Assembly (NCBI GenBank): GCA_021845665.1
Contig: JAJZVO010000022.1
Span: 1-64,000, forward strand
Source: Bacteroidota bacterium
GTDB lineage: Bacteria; Bacteroidota; Ignavibacteria; Kryptoniales; JAKASW01
Length of the DNA stretch: 64,000 nucleotides
Direction: 5' to 3'
This document shows, piece after piece, positions 44,823-54,617 of the stretch; within the stretch, counting starts at the first letter, position 1, and each line of letters starts with the position of its first letter. The notes beneath the pieces are model-generated. The model saw only the letters and a list, made by a program, of their open reading frames with translations. It did no database searches and had not been told where the DNA came from. The position numbers were made by a program, and so were the translations under genes.

Positions 44823-46070
44823 TCACGCGAGCCCAAGGACACGGCGCCTCACGAGCTCCAGCGCGGCCTGGGAAGTCCTGTCTTTGAAGCGAACGCGCTC
44901 GTCGGGAAAATTATGCTTATTGACTACCATCCCGCGCGAATCCGAAATGCCGATGTAGACAAGCCCGACTGGCTTCTCTTCAGTGCCGCCCGTCGGACCT
45001 GCAATGCCGGTTACGGATAGCCCGATATCTGTCCTTGAAATAGCTCTGACTCCTTCAGCCATTGCCGCGGCGACCTCTTGACTTACAGCGCCGAACTTCC
45101 GAATAAGTTCTCCCGGGACATGAAGGATCTCGACTTTGGCTTCATTGCTGTACGATACCACTCCTCTTTCAAAGTAGGCAGTACTTCCGGAGATGTTCGT
45201 CAGGCGATTGGATATTAATCCGCCGGTGCAACTTTCGGCAAGTGCTATCGTGAGTCCCTTCTCCTTAAGGAGTTTTCCCAGCGCCTCTTCAAGTTCGACT
45301 TCGCCTTCCGAGTAAATGAACTTCCCTGCTTTGTCGTGAATCTTCGCCGCGACTCCGGCCGCAATCGCGTCTGCTTCCTCCGCTGTGCCGGCCTTGACAC
45401 TAATCCGAAGCCTTACGCCGAATTGACTCGGCAGGAACGCGAGCCTGGCCTTCCCGCCCAGGATGTCGTCGAGATTCCCGAGTAGCTCGAAGAGGCTCGA
45501 CTCGGCGATACCGGTCGTTTTCAACACCCTGTGCCTGATGACCTGCCCGACGACTTTCTGCTTGAGGAGCGGGACGAGGTACTCCGTCGTTATGTTTCGC
45601 ATCTCGTGCGGGACGCCGGGCATGACTGCAAAGAGCTTACCGTCCCTATCGAAAAGCATTCCCGGGGCGGTCCCCCAATGGTTCATCAAAACTGTGCATC
45701 CTTCAGGGACGAGCGCCTGGTCGCGATTGACCTGCCTGAGCGGAATGTTCCTCTTTGCGAGCCGGTCCCTGACATTCTCAAATACATCCCTGTCCTCGAC
45801 GAGCTTTGCGCCGAAGAAATCGGCGACAACCTTCTTCGTGATATCGTCGTGGGTCGGGCCGAGTCCGCCTGTCACGAATACAGCGTCGAAGCTGTCGGAG
45901 TACTCTTTGAACGCCCGCATGATCTCGTCATAGACGTCGCCCACGACGACGGTTCGGACGACTTCGAGCCCGACTTCGGAAAGCCGTTGTCCTAAGAACG
46001 AAGCGTTGGTATTCACAACCTGGCCGATCAAGACTTCATCGCCGATTGTTATTATTGAAGCTGTTTTCAT
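44823..46070 (-). CDS. cinA: CinA-family protein (damage-inducible, NMN deamidase domain)
   Basis: 415 aa with two domains. The N-terminal MoaB/MogA-like domain (IITIGDEVLIGQVVNTNASF, VFVTGGLGPTHDDIT, MPGVPHEM) has ADP-ribose pyrophosphatase activity in homologues. The C-terminal CinA domain (LAESCTGGLISNRLT, YSNEAKVEIL, SVTGIAGPTGG) deamidates nicotinamide mononucleotide for pyridine nucleotide recycling. cinA beside recA is a widely conserved arrangement. A 100-base gap precedes thpR. Confidence 0.94.
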   Translation of the reverse strand: MKTASIITIGDEVLIGQVVNTNASFLGQRLSEVGLEVVRTVVVGDVYDEIMRAFKEYSDSFDAVFVTGGLGPTHDDITKKVVADFFGAKLVEDRDVFENVRDRLAKRNIPLRQVNRDQALVPEGCTVLMNHWGTAPGMLFDRDGKLFAVMPGVPHEMRNITTEYLVPLLKQKVVGQVIRHRVLKTTGIAESSLFELLGNLDDILGGKARLAFLPSQFGVRLRISVKAGTAEEADAIAAGVAAKIHDKAGKFIYSEGEVELEEALGKLLKEKGLTIALAESCTGGLISNRLTNISGSTAYFERGVVSYSNEAKVEILHVPGELIRKFGAVSQEVAAAMAEGVRAISRTDIGLSVTGIAGPTGGTEEKPVGLVYIGISDSRGMVVNKHNFPDERVRFKDRTSQAALELVRRRVLGLA

Positions 46071-46103
46071 CTTAAACTTCCCGTATAAGATCAGGGAGCC
46101 CGG

Positions 46104-46631
46104 TCACTTTCCGAAGTGTAAATAAAGTTGAAGCAGGATGTTAGTATACACGCCGCAAACGACATCGTCCATCATAATAGAAATTCCCCGGTCCCGCTTG
46201 TCGAAATAATTAGCGGGAAATGGTTTGAAGATATCCAACACTCTGAAAATAACAAACGCCATCAGCGCGAGGATGAGGCGCTGTGGAAGAAAGAGAAGCG
46301 AAATCCACATCGCCACTATTTCATCGATCACCACTCTCGATGGATCGTGGCCGTAGGCTTTCTCCATCCTGTCAGCCGCGAGAGTGCCCCAGGCGAAGAA
46401 GAGAACAATCGCAGGCAACATGATGGATGTGTTATGGAATCCGGGGATGAAATATATGATGAGTGCGAGCAGGGAGCCGGCGGTGCCTGGTGCAAAAGGC
46501 GATAATCCGGTACCCAGTCCGGTAGAGATCAATTTGTCAAGAAAACCGGGACGGCCTTCCGGCGCGACACGCGGGGCGCCTCCCTCTTCCGCTTCTCCTG
46601 TTACGGAGTCACTCCGATTGTGTTCTTCCAC
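46104..46631 (-). CDS. pgpA: Phosphatidylglycerophosphatase A
   Basis: 175-aa inner-membrane protein. PgpA motifs: GTGLSPFAPGTAGSL, VVIDEIVAMW and RVLDIFKPFPANYFDK with MMDDVVCGVY near the end. It removes phosphate from phosphatidylglycerophosphate, the step after PgsA. The GTG at 46631 gives a roughly 28-residue acidic N-terminal extension and overlaps pgsA by 23 bases; no better start was found. Confidence 0.9.
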   Translation of the reverse strand: MEEHNRSDSVTGEAEEGGAPRVAPEGRPGFLDKLISTGLGTGLSPFAPGTAGSLLALIIYFIPGFHNTSIMLPAIVLFFAWGTLAADRMEKAYGHDPSRVVIDEIVAMWISLLFLPQRLILALMAFVIFRVLDIFKPFPANYFDKRDRGISIMMDDVVCGVYTNILLQLYLHFGK

Positions 46632-47214
46632 TGAAAGCCCGCAGCGAGGAATAGAGTATCCTGTAATTTCCGATTATGTACTGGAGACCTGTACCGAACG
46701 TGATTATCGTGATGACCAGCATGGAATAATAGACGACATTTCGGTCGAGCACAAAGTTGAAAACCGGGTGGAAACCGGGGAGCATATCTTTCAATACTAT
46801 CGCGAGAAGGATGGCATAAATGAATACCATTTGCGCGAACGTTTTCACCTTCGCACTGAAATTCGTTTGCAAGGTTCTCCCGCGTAATTCCGCAAATGAA
46901 CGCAGCAATGTGATCGAGATATCGCGTACGACTATTACCCAGACCATCCACCACTCGACGAGTCCGAGCCAGGCGAAAGCCACGAAGGCGGCAGATGTAA
47001 GAATTTTGTCTGCGAGCGGATCAAGGAAGATGCCCCATCTCGATACGGTTCCAAACTTTCTCGCCACCCAGCCATCATACCAGTCGGTTAATGCAGCGAC
47101 AGCAAACACCAGCACCGATACTTGTTTGAAGAGGAGTCGCTCACTAATAAATAGCACGACAAATATCGGCGTCAAAAGAATTCTAAGAATAGTCAGCTGG
47201 TTTGGTACGGTCAT
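46609..47214 (-). CDS. pgsA: CDP-diacylglycerol-glycerol-3-phosphate 3-phosphatidyltransferase
   Basis: 201 aa membrane enzyme. The CDP-alcohol phosphatidyltransferase signature D-G-AR-G-D-D is seen at about residues 44-69 (DWYDGWVARKFGTVSRWG then FLDPLADK), preceded by the PNQLTILRI start typical of PgsA. It makes phosphatidylglycerophosphate. ATG start, directly followed by pgpA, so both steps of phosphatidylglycerol synthesis are together. Confidence 0.93.
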   Translation of the reverse strand: MTVPNQLTILRILLTPIFVVLFISERLLFKQVSVLVFAVAALTDWYDGWVARKFGTVSRWGIFLDPLADKILTSAAFVAFAWLGLVEWWMVWVIVVRDISITLLRSFAELRGRTLQTNFSAKVKTFAQMVFIYAILLAIVLKDMLPGFHPVFNFVLDRNVVYYSMLVITIITFGTGLQYIIGNYRILYSSLRAFSGRTQSE

Positions 47215-47453
47215 CTTGCCACAATTTAATTGGGATTGGATTGGAGGTCAAGTCCGAGGGCGCGGCCCGCATGACAATCCCTTGCCCCTATTCAGGCAGG
47301 TATGAAGACAAGCCGACAGATTTTTCAGGAGTATGGCTATCCCGGTAGTCTTTCCGGCTTGCCGGCATTGTCCTTTTCTATTTAAACAAGGCCATAATAC
47401 TTTGAACCAGCAAAGCAATTGAATTTAAGGCCCGTACGGAATATTTTGAGGAA

Positions 47454-48671
47454 ATGACTGATAAAATCCTTTCACTCTCAAAGAAAATCCTCCCGGATGT
47501 AATTAAAATCAGGCGAGCGTTACACGAGCGGCCCGAGCTTGCATTCGAGGAGGTAGCCACCGGTAAATTCATCGCATCCGAACTGACGCGCCTTGGAATC
47601 AAAGTCCGGCGCGGCATCGGGAAGACGGGACTCGTAGGAATTTTGAACGACAGCGGAAAATCCGGCGTCGTCGGGCTCCGCGCCGATATGGATGCACTTC
47701 CGATAACGGAAGAGACCGGATTGAGCTTCGCGAGCCGCAACAAAGGCGTCATGCACGCATGCGGCCACGATTCACACATGGCGATGCTTCTCGGAGCGGC
47801 GAGGATCCTTTCTGCGCTGAAGGATGAAATACCGGGGACGGTGAAGTTCATCTTCCAGCCGAGCGAGGAGAAGAATCCCGGCGGCGCGCCCGCGATGATC
47901 AGGGACGGCGCCCTGGCCGATCCGAAAGTCGACGCGATTTTCGGCCAGCACATCACGACGGACCTCCCTACCGGGAAGCTCGGTTTCAGGCAGGGACCTC
48001 TTATGGCGTCAGCCGACGAGATTTATGTTACGGTATTCGGCCGGGGCGGGCATGGAGCGAAGCCTCACAACGCCGTCGACCCGATTGTCATCAGCGCCCA
48101 GATCATACTCGAGCTTCAGACGGTGATCAGCCGCATGAAAGATCCTATCGAGCCTTCGGTCCTCACCATCGGCTCGATACATGGCGGCACGGCGACGAAT
48201 ATCATCCCCGATTCCGTCAAACTGTCCGGAACGCTCAGGACCATGAACGAGGAATGGCGAAAGAGAGCCCTGGTTCTGATAGAAAAAACGGCAGTCCAGT
48301 GCGCGCGTGGTTTCGGGGGCGATTGTAAAGTTGAAGTAAGCCACGGTTATCCGGTCTTAGTGAATTCCGAGGGCGAGACTAACCTTGCGTATGAGACGGC
48401 ATCGGCCCTCTTCGGCAAAGCCGCGGCGAAGATCGTGCCGCCTCAAATGGGAGCGGAGGATTTTGCATATTATCTGCAGGAGGTTCCAGGGAGCTTCTGG
48501 TGGATCGGAGCGGCAAACAAGGAATTAGCCGCTACGGCATCGATTCACAGCGCAAGATTTAAGATCGACGAGGCCGCGTTGATGTACGGAGCGGCACAGC
48601 TTGCGTCCGTAACCATCGGGTATCTCGAGAGTAAAAATGCAACCGGAAAGAAACGTGGACCCGGCCGCTAA
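47454..48671 (+). CDS. M20-family amidohydrolase/peptidase
   Basis: 405 aa. Metal-binding landmarks: RRALHERPELAFEE, GLRADMDALPI (Asp), MHACGHDSHMAMLLGAA (His), QPSEEKNPGGAP (two Glu) and the late MGAEDFAYY with SIHSARFKID. The insert dimerisation domain carries GRGGHGAKPHNAVDP. This is the hippurate hydrolase/IAA-amino-acid amidohydrolase group; the natural substrate, probably an N-acyl amino acid, is unknown. GAGG precedes the ATG. Its 3' end overlaps glnE by 35 bases. Confidence 0.92.
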   Translation: MTDKILSLSKKILPDVIKIRRALHERPELAFEEVATGKFIASELTRLGIKVRRGIGKTGLVGILNDSGKSGVVGLRADMDALPITEETGLSFASRNKGVMHACGHDSHMAMLLGAARILSALKDEIPGTVKFIFQPSEEKNPGGAPAMIRDGALADPKVDAIFGQHITTDLPTGKLGFRQGPLMASADEIYVTVFGRGGHGAKPHNAVDPIVISAQIILELQTVISRMKDPIEPSVLTIGSIHGGTATNIIPDSVKLSGTLRTMNEEWRKRALVLIEKTAVQCARGFGGDCKVEVSHGYPVLVNSEGETNLAYETASALFGKAAAKIVPPQMGAEDFAYYLQEVPGSFWWIGAANKELAATASIHSARFKIDEAALMYGAAQLASVTIGYLESKNATGKKRGPGR

Positions 48672-51522
48672 GGAGAGCATCGCAGCCCTACTTAAGAAGA
48701 TTTTCGAGCTGATTATCAACTCCGGTGCATCGTTGAACCCGGCGGAGTTTACTGACAGACTCGAACAAACTACCGGCGTGCTCCCCGACCAGTTCATGAC
48801 CCTGAACAATTTCGAGCGGTTCCTTGATGTGACGCCGAACTCCGCATCCGTGCTTTCCGACCTGTCGCGTGACCAGAAACTCTTCACGGACTTTCTAAAG
48901 ATCATTTCAACCAGTCAGTACCTGGCCGACATCTTTGTGCGCCACCCTTCGTATTTCCGGTTTCTATTCTCCCCTTCGGGAATCGAGACACAAATCTCAC
49001 CCGAATTTCTGTACGGCGAGATCTACAACCAAACAGGTATTTACAAAGAAGCGGCTCATAAGAACGATTACATCCGCAGGATCTACAAGCGCGAGATTTT
49101 GAGAATCGGCGCCCGCGACATTTGCGGGAGAGATAATCTCGAAGAGACGACGCTGCAGATCTCACAGCTTGCCGAATGCATGCTCAGGATCTCCTTCGAG
49201 ATTGCCGCGAAGGAAGTGAAATCCAAACGCGGCCCGGTCGCATCATCTATTAGTTGCATCGCCCTCGGCAAGTTCGGCGGGAACGAGCTGAACTACAGCT
49301 CGGATATCGACCTCATATTCCTTTACGCAAAGGGGAAAGGCCAGGGAGACGTCGAGGCGGCACAGGAGGCCAACTACTTCGTCGCCGAGCTGATGAAGCA
49401 TCTGACCGGAGAATCTGCTGAGGGACATCTATACAGGATCGACCTTAGGCTGAGGCCTGACGGTTCCTCGAGTGCCGCAGCGCAGAGCCTCGAGGGGATG
49501 ATAGCTTACTACGAGTCGAGGGGCGAGCTCTGGGAGAGGCAGATGCTGATTAAGGCACGCCACATAGCCGGAGATGACTCGCTCAGCCACACATTTCTAA
49601 ATCACCTCCGTCCGTTCATTTACCCGAGGACGTGGCTTGAAAACCCGATCGACGAAATTCCCAGGATGAAAATCCGCATCGAAACCGCGAATCCAAACGA
49701 GTTCAATATTAAACTGAGGCGGGGCGGAATACGGGATATTGAATTTATCGTCCAGGCTTTGCAGCTCCTGAACGGCGGATCGACACCGGAAGTTCAGACG
49801 GGCAACACGCTCAACACGATAAAACTTCTCGGCAAGAACAAGATACTCAACAAGCAGGAGGCGACTCTCCTTTCAAACGCCTACAGGTTCTACAGGCTGG
49901 TGGAGCACCGCCTTCAACTTTTCAGCAACCTGCAGACGCACACTCTTCCGTCCGATGCCGTGGAATTCAGGAATCTCTCGAAACGCTGCGGGTACAAGAA
50001 CGAGCGGAGATTCAGAAACGAGATCTTCGGCTACTTCGAAAGCGTCGCAGATCTATTCGACAACATCTTCAGGATAGAGCAGCCGATAGAGCGAAGCGAG
50101 ATCGAACAGATACTGGAAGGTTCGATGAACGACGACAGAACTCGAAAGGTACTCGAGAATTACGGCTTCGAAAGAATCGACGAAAGCTACAGGAACGTCC
50201 AGTTCCTGTCGCGGGGTGTCACACGGACCGGGGACATTGAATTTCCAACCGGCGTGACGAAAGCGTTTCGTGAGGTCGCGCCGTCGTTGTTTGAAGACAT
50301 CAAGCTTACAGTCGACCAGGACCTGACTCTCAAGAACCTTTCACGCGTTGTGACGGCAGTGAAGAGCCTCGAGGTCTTCTACAAATCGATGGAAGACGAG
50401 ACGTTCAGGCGCCTCATACTGACGCTCTGCTCGAAAGCAACAAGGTTCGTCGAATACCTGACCGCCGAGCCGCTTTTACTGGATCTCCTTATCTCTCCGG
50501 AGAGACTCCTCGATGTAGACACTTATTATCCGAAGACGCTGTCGCTTTCCTTCGTGCGCCAGTTCAACGAGATAAAGCTCGGAATGCTTTACCTGCTCGA
50601 GGATTTGACGTTGTCACAAATCCAGGAGAAATGGACTGCGGTAGCGGAGACATTCCTTATCGACGCAGTCGAGAAAATATTCCCGAAGAGCAGACCGGTG
50701 GTCATAGCGGGCGGGAAATTCGGTTCGCGCGAGATGTCATTCATGTCGGATATCGACGTTGTATTTATTCTTCCCGATAAGTCGAAAAAGAACAAACCGT
50801 CTTTCGAGAAGAAGATACCGGAAATTCAGAAGGGACTTCTCGACACGAACGAAAAGCCGATATTCAGCGTGGACCTGAAGCTTCGTCCGGAGGGAAAGAG
50901 CGCTCCCCTGCTAATGACTGAGTCGGAGTACGAGGTCTATCTCGAAAAGCGACTCTCCGTCTGGGAAGTGATGGCCATGACGAGATTCAGAAGCATAATT
51001 CCTTCCGAGAAAATCGACGACGCTATTTCCAGGACTCTCGGCAATTTCCGTCTGACCCGCACCGCAATCGATGAAATCTCACTGATATACGCCAAGGTGA
51101 TCCAGAGTAAGAGCTATTTCCGCGAAACGGACGTCAAGTCTGGCGACGGCGGCATGTTCGCAGTGGAGTTCCTGGTCCAGACGCTCGTGCTGGCTCATCT
51201 CGACAAGATGCGCACATTCCTACCGGGTAAAGCCACCGACCTCCTCGACCGTCTCGCCCGGATCGGAGCCCTGCCCGAAGAATCGGCACAGGAGGCAAAG
51301 GAGAGTTACGAATTCTACAGGATGATAGAGTTTTCCAATTATGCTTCATTGTCCAAGACCAATCACAAGATTCCTCACGACGAGCATGAACTCGCTTCCC
51401 TCTCGGCGCACCTTGATTTCAAGAATTCAGATGAGTTCCTCGACAGCCTTAAATCGAGAATGCGGAGGATGAGCTCGCTTTTCAAGAAGGTCATCTCAGA
51501 ACTTGCCGAAGCGACGGATTAG
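48637..51522 (+). CDS. glnE: Glutamine synthetase adenylyltransferase GlnE-like
   Basis: 961 aa with two nucleotidyltransferase domains. The first has GKFGGNELNYSSDIDLIFLY near residue 210 and RIDLRLRPDGSSS; the second has GKFGSREMSFMSDIDVVFI near 695 and DLKLRPEGKSAPL. Each is followed by a helical GlnD-UR_UTase region. This bipartite plan is that of GlnE, which adenylylates and de-adenylylates glutamine synthetase according to nitrogen status. Both domains keep the D-x-D metal pair, so both activities may be present. It overlaps the M20 gene by 35 bases. glnA and glnB are not in the window. Confidence 0.88.
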   Translation: MQPERNVDPAAKESIAALLKKIFELIINSGASLNPAEFTDRLEQTTGVLPDQFMTLNNFERFLDVTPNSASVLSDLSRDQKLFTDFLKIISTSQYLADIFVRHPSYFRFLFSPSGIETQISPEFLYGEIYNQTGIYKEAAHKNDYIRRIYKREILRIGARDICGRDNLEETTLQISQLAECMLRISFEIAAKEVKSKRGPVASSISCIALGKFGGNELNYSSDIDLIFLYAKGKGQGDVEAAQEANYFVAELMKHLTGESAEGHLYRIDLRLRPDGSSSAAAQSLEGMIAYYESRGELWERQMLIKARHIAGDDSLSHTFLNHLRPFIYPRTWLENPIDEIPRMKIRIETANPNEFNIKLRRGGIRDIEFIVQALQLLNGGSTPEVQTGNTLNTIKLLGKNKILNKQEATLLSNAYRFYRLVEHRLQLFSNLQTHTLPSDAVEFRNLSKRCGYKNERRFRNEIFGYFESVADLFDNIFRIEQPIERSEIEQILEGSMNDDRTRKVLENYGFERIDESYRNVQFLSRGVTRTGDIEFPTGVTKAFREVAPSLFEDIKLTVDQDLTLKNLSRVVTAVKSLEVFYKSMEDETFRRLILTLCSKATRFVEYLTAEPLLLDLLISPERLLDVDTYYPKTLSLSFVRQFNEIKLGMLYLLEDLTLSQIQEKWTAVAETFLIDAVEKIFPKSRPVVIAGGKFGSREMSFMSDIDVVFILPDKSKKNKPSFEKKIPEIQKGLLDTNEKPIFSVDLKLRPEGKSAPLLMTESEYEVYLEKRLSVWEVMAMTRFRSIIPSEKIDDAISRTLGNFRLTRTAIDEISLIYAKVIQSKSYFRETDVKSGDGGMFAVEFLVQTLVLAHLDKMRTFLPGKATDLLDRLARIGALPEESAQEAKESYEFYRMIEFSNYASLSKTNHKIPHDEHELASLSAHLDFKNSDEFLDSLKSRMRRMSSLFKKVISELAEATD

Positions 51523-51534
51523 CAGGGAGATCTG

Positions 51535-53514
51535 TTGAAGGATATGAGGAAGGGCGTCCCGGAGTCACACAGCTTTGGGAAGGGAAACGAAGCAAGTCCA
51601 TCGATAGCGGTCGGGCGATTGGATCTTATTATCTCGGCTATCGTGGCTGCCTTCTCTTTCCTGATCTATATCCAGACGATGTCGAAAAGCATCCCCTATA
51701 TCGACGGAGGGGAGCTGACGACCGACCTCTGGACCCTCGGCATCGCACATCCCACCGGTTACCCGCTGTACACAATGCTCGGCTATCTGTTCGTGCACAT
51801 TCCGATACTACCCGAAGTTGCCATGAGGGCGAATCTCTTCGCGGCTTTATGTACGTCGATCGCCGCGGGCTTAGCATACCTCGTCTTCTTCAGGGCCCAG
51901 ATTGTTATGGCACCCTGGGATACCAAGCGCGCGCAAAAATCCGGACACGGAAAGGATACGCAAACTGCTCGTGTTCCGACCAGCGAAGGCCAAAACATCA
52001 TACGATGGAGCTCACTGATCGCAGCCTTCACACTCGTTTTCTCCATGACATTCTGGGAGGAAAGCACGCGGGTAGAATCATATTCGCTCCAGCTTATACT
52101 CTTCTCGCTGATCATGTTCACATGGTTAGGCCTTTACGCCATCCCTGCGAAGTCGCGTGCGTTTATCGCCGGCCTTGCCCTCGGCCTCGGCTTCACGAAC
52201 CACATGACCACGATTCTCACTTTACCTGCGCTCATTTTCCTCGCGATTCTGAAATACAGGACCGCAAGGTTCAACCCAAAACTCATCCTTTATACCGTTT
52301 GCGGAGGGTTACTTGCAGGACTACTATATATCTATCTGCCCATTCGAGCATCGCAGCACCCGCTGATGGATTGGGGAAACCCGGACACACTTAAGAGGTT
52401 CATCTGGCAGGTAACGGGAAAACAATTCAACACATGGATGTTTAGCTCGTTCGCGGTTTTCAAACACCAGTTCTGGGTGTTCTTCTCGTCGCTGTATGCC
52501 GAATACAGGATTTCCCTTGCCCTCGTGATTGTCGGAATGATAGTTTCGTTCGCTTACTACAGGAAGCTATTTTGGTGGACAATCTTTTTCATAATCGGCG
52601 ATCTGATTTATGCGACGAACTACAGTATCCACAACATATCGAGTTACTTTCTCCTGACTTATATATCCCTCGCATTGTTTTCTGCGGCCGGATTCAGGTT
52701 CGTACTCCAACGCTTCGTGCCGCAGAAGCGGCTGACAGCTGTGGCTCTGGCCGCTCTTCTCATCTTCCCGGGCATTTCCGCTGCGATGAATTTTTCCAAA
52801 GTGGACAGCCACGACGATTTCACCGTAGAGATGTACACGAGAGACATACTTACGAGTGTCCCTCACAATTCGGTGATCCTTTCGTTCCAGTGGGACGATT
52901 GGGTATCCGGCTCACTGTACTACCAACATGTCGACGATGTCCGTCCGGACGTGATCGTCATTGATAAGGAGCTCCTGAGGCGTTCATGGTACGCGGCACA
53001 GGTACACCAAAGATATCCATTCCTCTTCCCCGCTGTCGATCCCATATACAGAGCTTACAGGGATAACCTCCGGTTTTTCGAGAACGGACTGCCGTACGAT
53101 CCGAACAGCATCCAGCACACATATGCAGAATATATAAGGGAAATCATTTCCGGGGCGCTCCGCGATGGCCGCCAGGTATTTGTCGGACCGGAGATAGAGA
53201 ACAAGTACTTGTACGGCTACGACAAAGTACCTTACGGGTTGCTCTACGAGCTGACCAAAGACACGACATACGTCCCTTTCGGCTCCGGCGGATTAAATGG
53301 GTTCAGGGCCGCTCAGAAGATACACAACGATTATACTCAGCAGATATTGGGTTTCTACACGAGGATGTTCATCGCCCGGGCCCGGTACGAATACTCATTC
53401 GAGCATCCACACCGCACGCTTGCGTGGCTCAGGAAGACGCTTGAGGTGGATCCGTCTCTGCAGGCAGTCCAGACAGCCGAAACGCAAATAATGGAGCAGC
53501 TCCGGAAGAAGTGA
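51535..53514 (+). CDS. DUF2723 multi-pass membrane protein
   Basis: 659 aa with about ten membrane helices in the N-terminal 420 residues and a soluble C-terminal part. The conserved DUF2723 block IPYIDGGELTTDL, then GIAHPTGYPLYTMLGY, sits after the first helix, and EESTRVESYSLQLIL further on. The family looks like GT-C glycosyltransferases and is common in FCB bacteria; its activity is unproven. The start is uncertain: TTG at 51535 after GGGAGA, or ATG at 51544. The stop overlaps the next gene as TGATG, so the two are coupled. Confidence 0.85.
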   Translation: MKDMRKGVPESHSFGKGNEASPSIAVGRLDLIISAIVAAFSFLIYIQTMSKSIPYIDGGELTTDLWTLGIAHPTGYPLYTMLGYLFVHIPILPEVAMRANLFAALCTSIAAGLAYLVFFRAQIVMAPWDTKRAQKSGHGKDTQTARVPTSEGQNIIRWSSLIAAFTLVFSMTFWEESTRVESYSLQLILFSLIMFTWLGLYAIPAKSRAFIAGLALGLGFTNHMTTILTLPALIFLAILKYRTARFNPKLILYTVCGGLLAGLLYIYLPIRASQHPLMDWGNPDTLKRFIWQVTGKQFNTWMFSSFAVFKHQFWVFFSSLYAEYRISLALVIVGMIVSFAYYRKLFWWTIFFIIGDLIYATNYSIHNISSYFLLTYISLALFSAAGFRFVLQRFVPQKRLTAVALAALLIFPGISAAMNFSKVDSHDDFTVEMYTRDILTSVPHNSVILSFQWDDWVSGSLYYQHVDDVRPDVIVIDKELLRRSWYAAQVHQRYPFLFPAVDPIYRAYRDNLRFFENGLPYDPNSIQHTYAEYIREIISGALRDGRQVFVGPEIENKYLYGYDKVPYGLLYELTKDTTYVPFGSGGLNGFRAAQKIHNDYTQQILGFYTRMFIARARYEYSFEHPHRTLAWLRKTLEVDPSLQAVQTAETQIMEQLRKK

Positions 53515-54617
53515 TGCCGACGTATTTCCTTCTGATCTTCGGAATTCTTTATCTGATCGAACTTGCATATTATTCCTTTGCCGGCCGCAGGGCAAGGAAG
53601 CCCCACAAGGGTCCCTATCCGTTTCAGAAGCTTCCGAAAGTGTCAGTGGTCGTGGCAGCAAAGGATGAAGAGCAAAATCTCCCGGCATGTCTTAATTCGC
53701 TCGTCAAGGTCGACTATCCGCGCGATCTGCTGGAGATAATAATCGTCGACGATCAATCGGAAGACGGCACCCCAGCAATTGTAGACCGCTTCGCCAAGGA
53801 GTATGGTTTTGTCAGGCGAGTCGACGCAGTGGAGGGTACCGACATGCGTGGAAAGGCGAATGCCCTCAGCCAGGGAATCGATAGCGCAGGAGGTGAAATC
53901 ATCTTCCTCACGGATGCCGATTGTTCTGTACCTGTGACATGGATAAGCGGGACGTTGAAACATTTCGAAGCGAAGACCGGCATCGTCGGCGGAGTGACGC
54001 TTATTTCAAAACCGGAAAGCGTGCTTCAAGGTATCCAGTCACTCGACTGGGATTTTCTTCTGAGTATCGGGTCTGCGGCCGCGACTATCGGGAAACCTCT
54101 TGCATGCCTTGGAAACAACCTCGCGTTCAGGAAGAAGGCCTACGAGGATGTCGGAGGTTACCGTAGAATAAGGTTCAGCGTCACCGAAGACTATGCGCTC
54201 TTCAAAGCGATTGCGGAATCCGGCCGGTGGGATTATCGCTATCCGATGGACAGGCAAACGCTCGTCGAGACGCTTCCGTTAAAGACACTCAAGGAAGTCT
54301 TCGCGCAAAGGAAGCGATGGGCAACCGGAGGAAAGGACACAGGCTTCTTCGGTGTCGTGACCCTCGCTCCGGGGTTCCTTTTCCATTGGAGCATGATCGT
54401 CACAGCCGTCCTCGCACCCTCCATGTTTCCTCTTCTTCTCCTGGTCAAACTGGTCCTGGATGCTTTCTTCGTATTCCCCGTTTTGAAATTCTATGGAAAG
54501 ATTGTTCACTTGAAATTCATAGTTTATTTTGAGATTTATTATCTGATATACGTAGCGATTTTGCCGTTCTCTGTATACCTGGGGAAGGCAATTACATGGA
54601 AGGGACGAAAATACTGA
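53514..54617 (+). CDS. Membrane-bound processive-type GT2 glycosyltransferase
   Basis: 367 aa. One membrane helix near the N-terminus is followed by a GT2 domain (VVVAAKDEEQNLPACL, IIVDDQSEDGT, the metal motif LTDADCSVP, and AFAQRKRW, i.e. the Q-x-x-R-W motif near residue 265) and then three C-terminal helices. This D,D,D,QxxRW layout is that of BcsA/HAS/IcaA-type or ceramide glucosyltransferases. The product is unknown. ATG at 53514 shares a base with the previous stop; a GTG one codon earlier is the alternative. Confidence 0.88.
   Translation: MPTYFLLIFGILYLIELAYYSFAGRRARKPHKGPYPFQKLPKVSVVVAAKDEEQNLPACLNSLVKVDYPRDLLEIIIVDDQSEDGTPAIVDRFAKEYGFVRRVDAVEGTDMRGKANALSQGIDSAGGEIIFLTDADCSVPVTWISGTLKHFEAKTGIVGGVTLISKPESVLQGIQSLDWDFLLSIGSAAATIGKPLACLGNNLAFRKKAYEDVGGYRRIRFSVTEDYALFKAIAESGRWDYRYPMDRQTLVETLPLKTLKEVFAQRKRWATGGKDTGFFGVVTLAPGFLFHWSMIVTAVLAPSMFPLLLLVKLVLDAFFVFPVLKFYGKIVHLKFIVYFEIYYLIYVAILPFSVYLGKAITWKGRKY

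Noticed and set aside
47369-47453. Possible promoter before the M20 gene
   Set aside because: Only combinations with poor boxes or 19-21-base spacers could be drawn.
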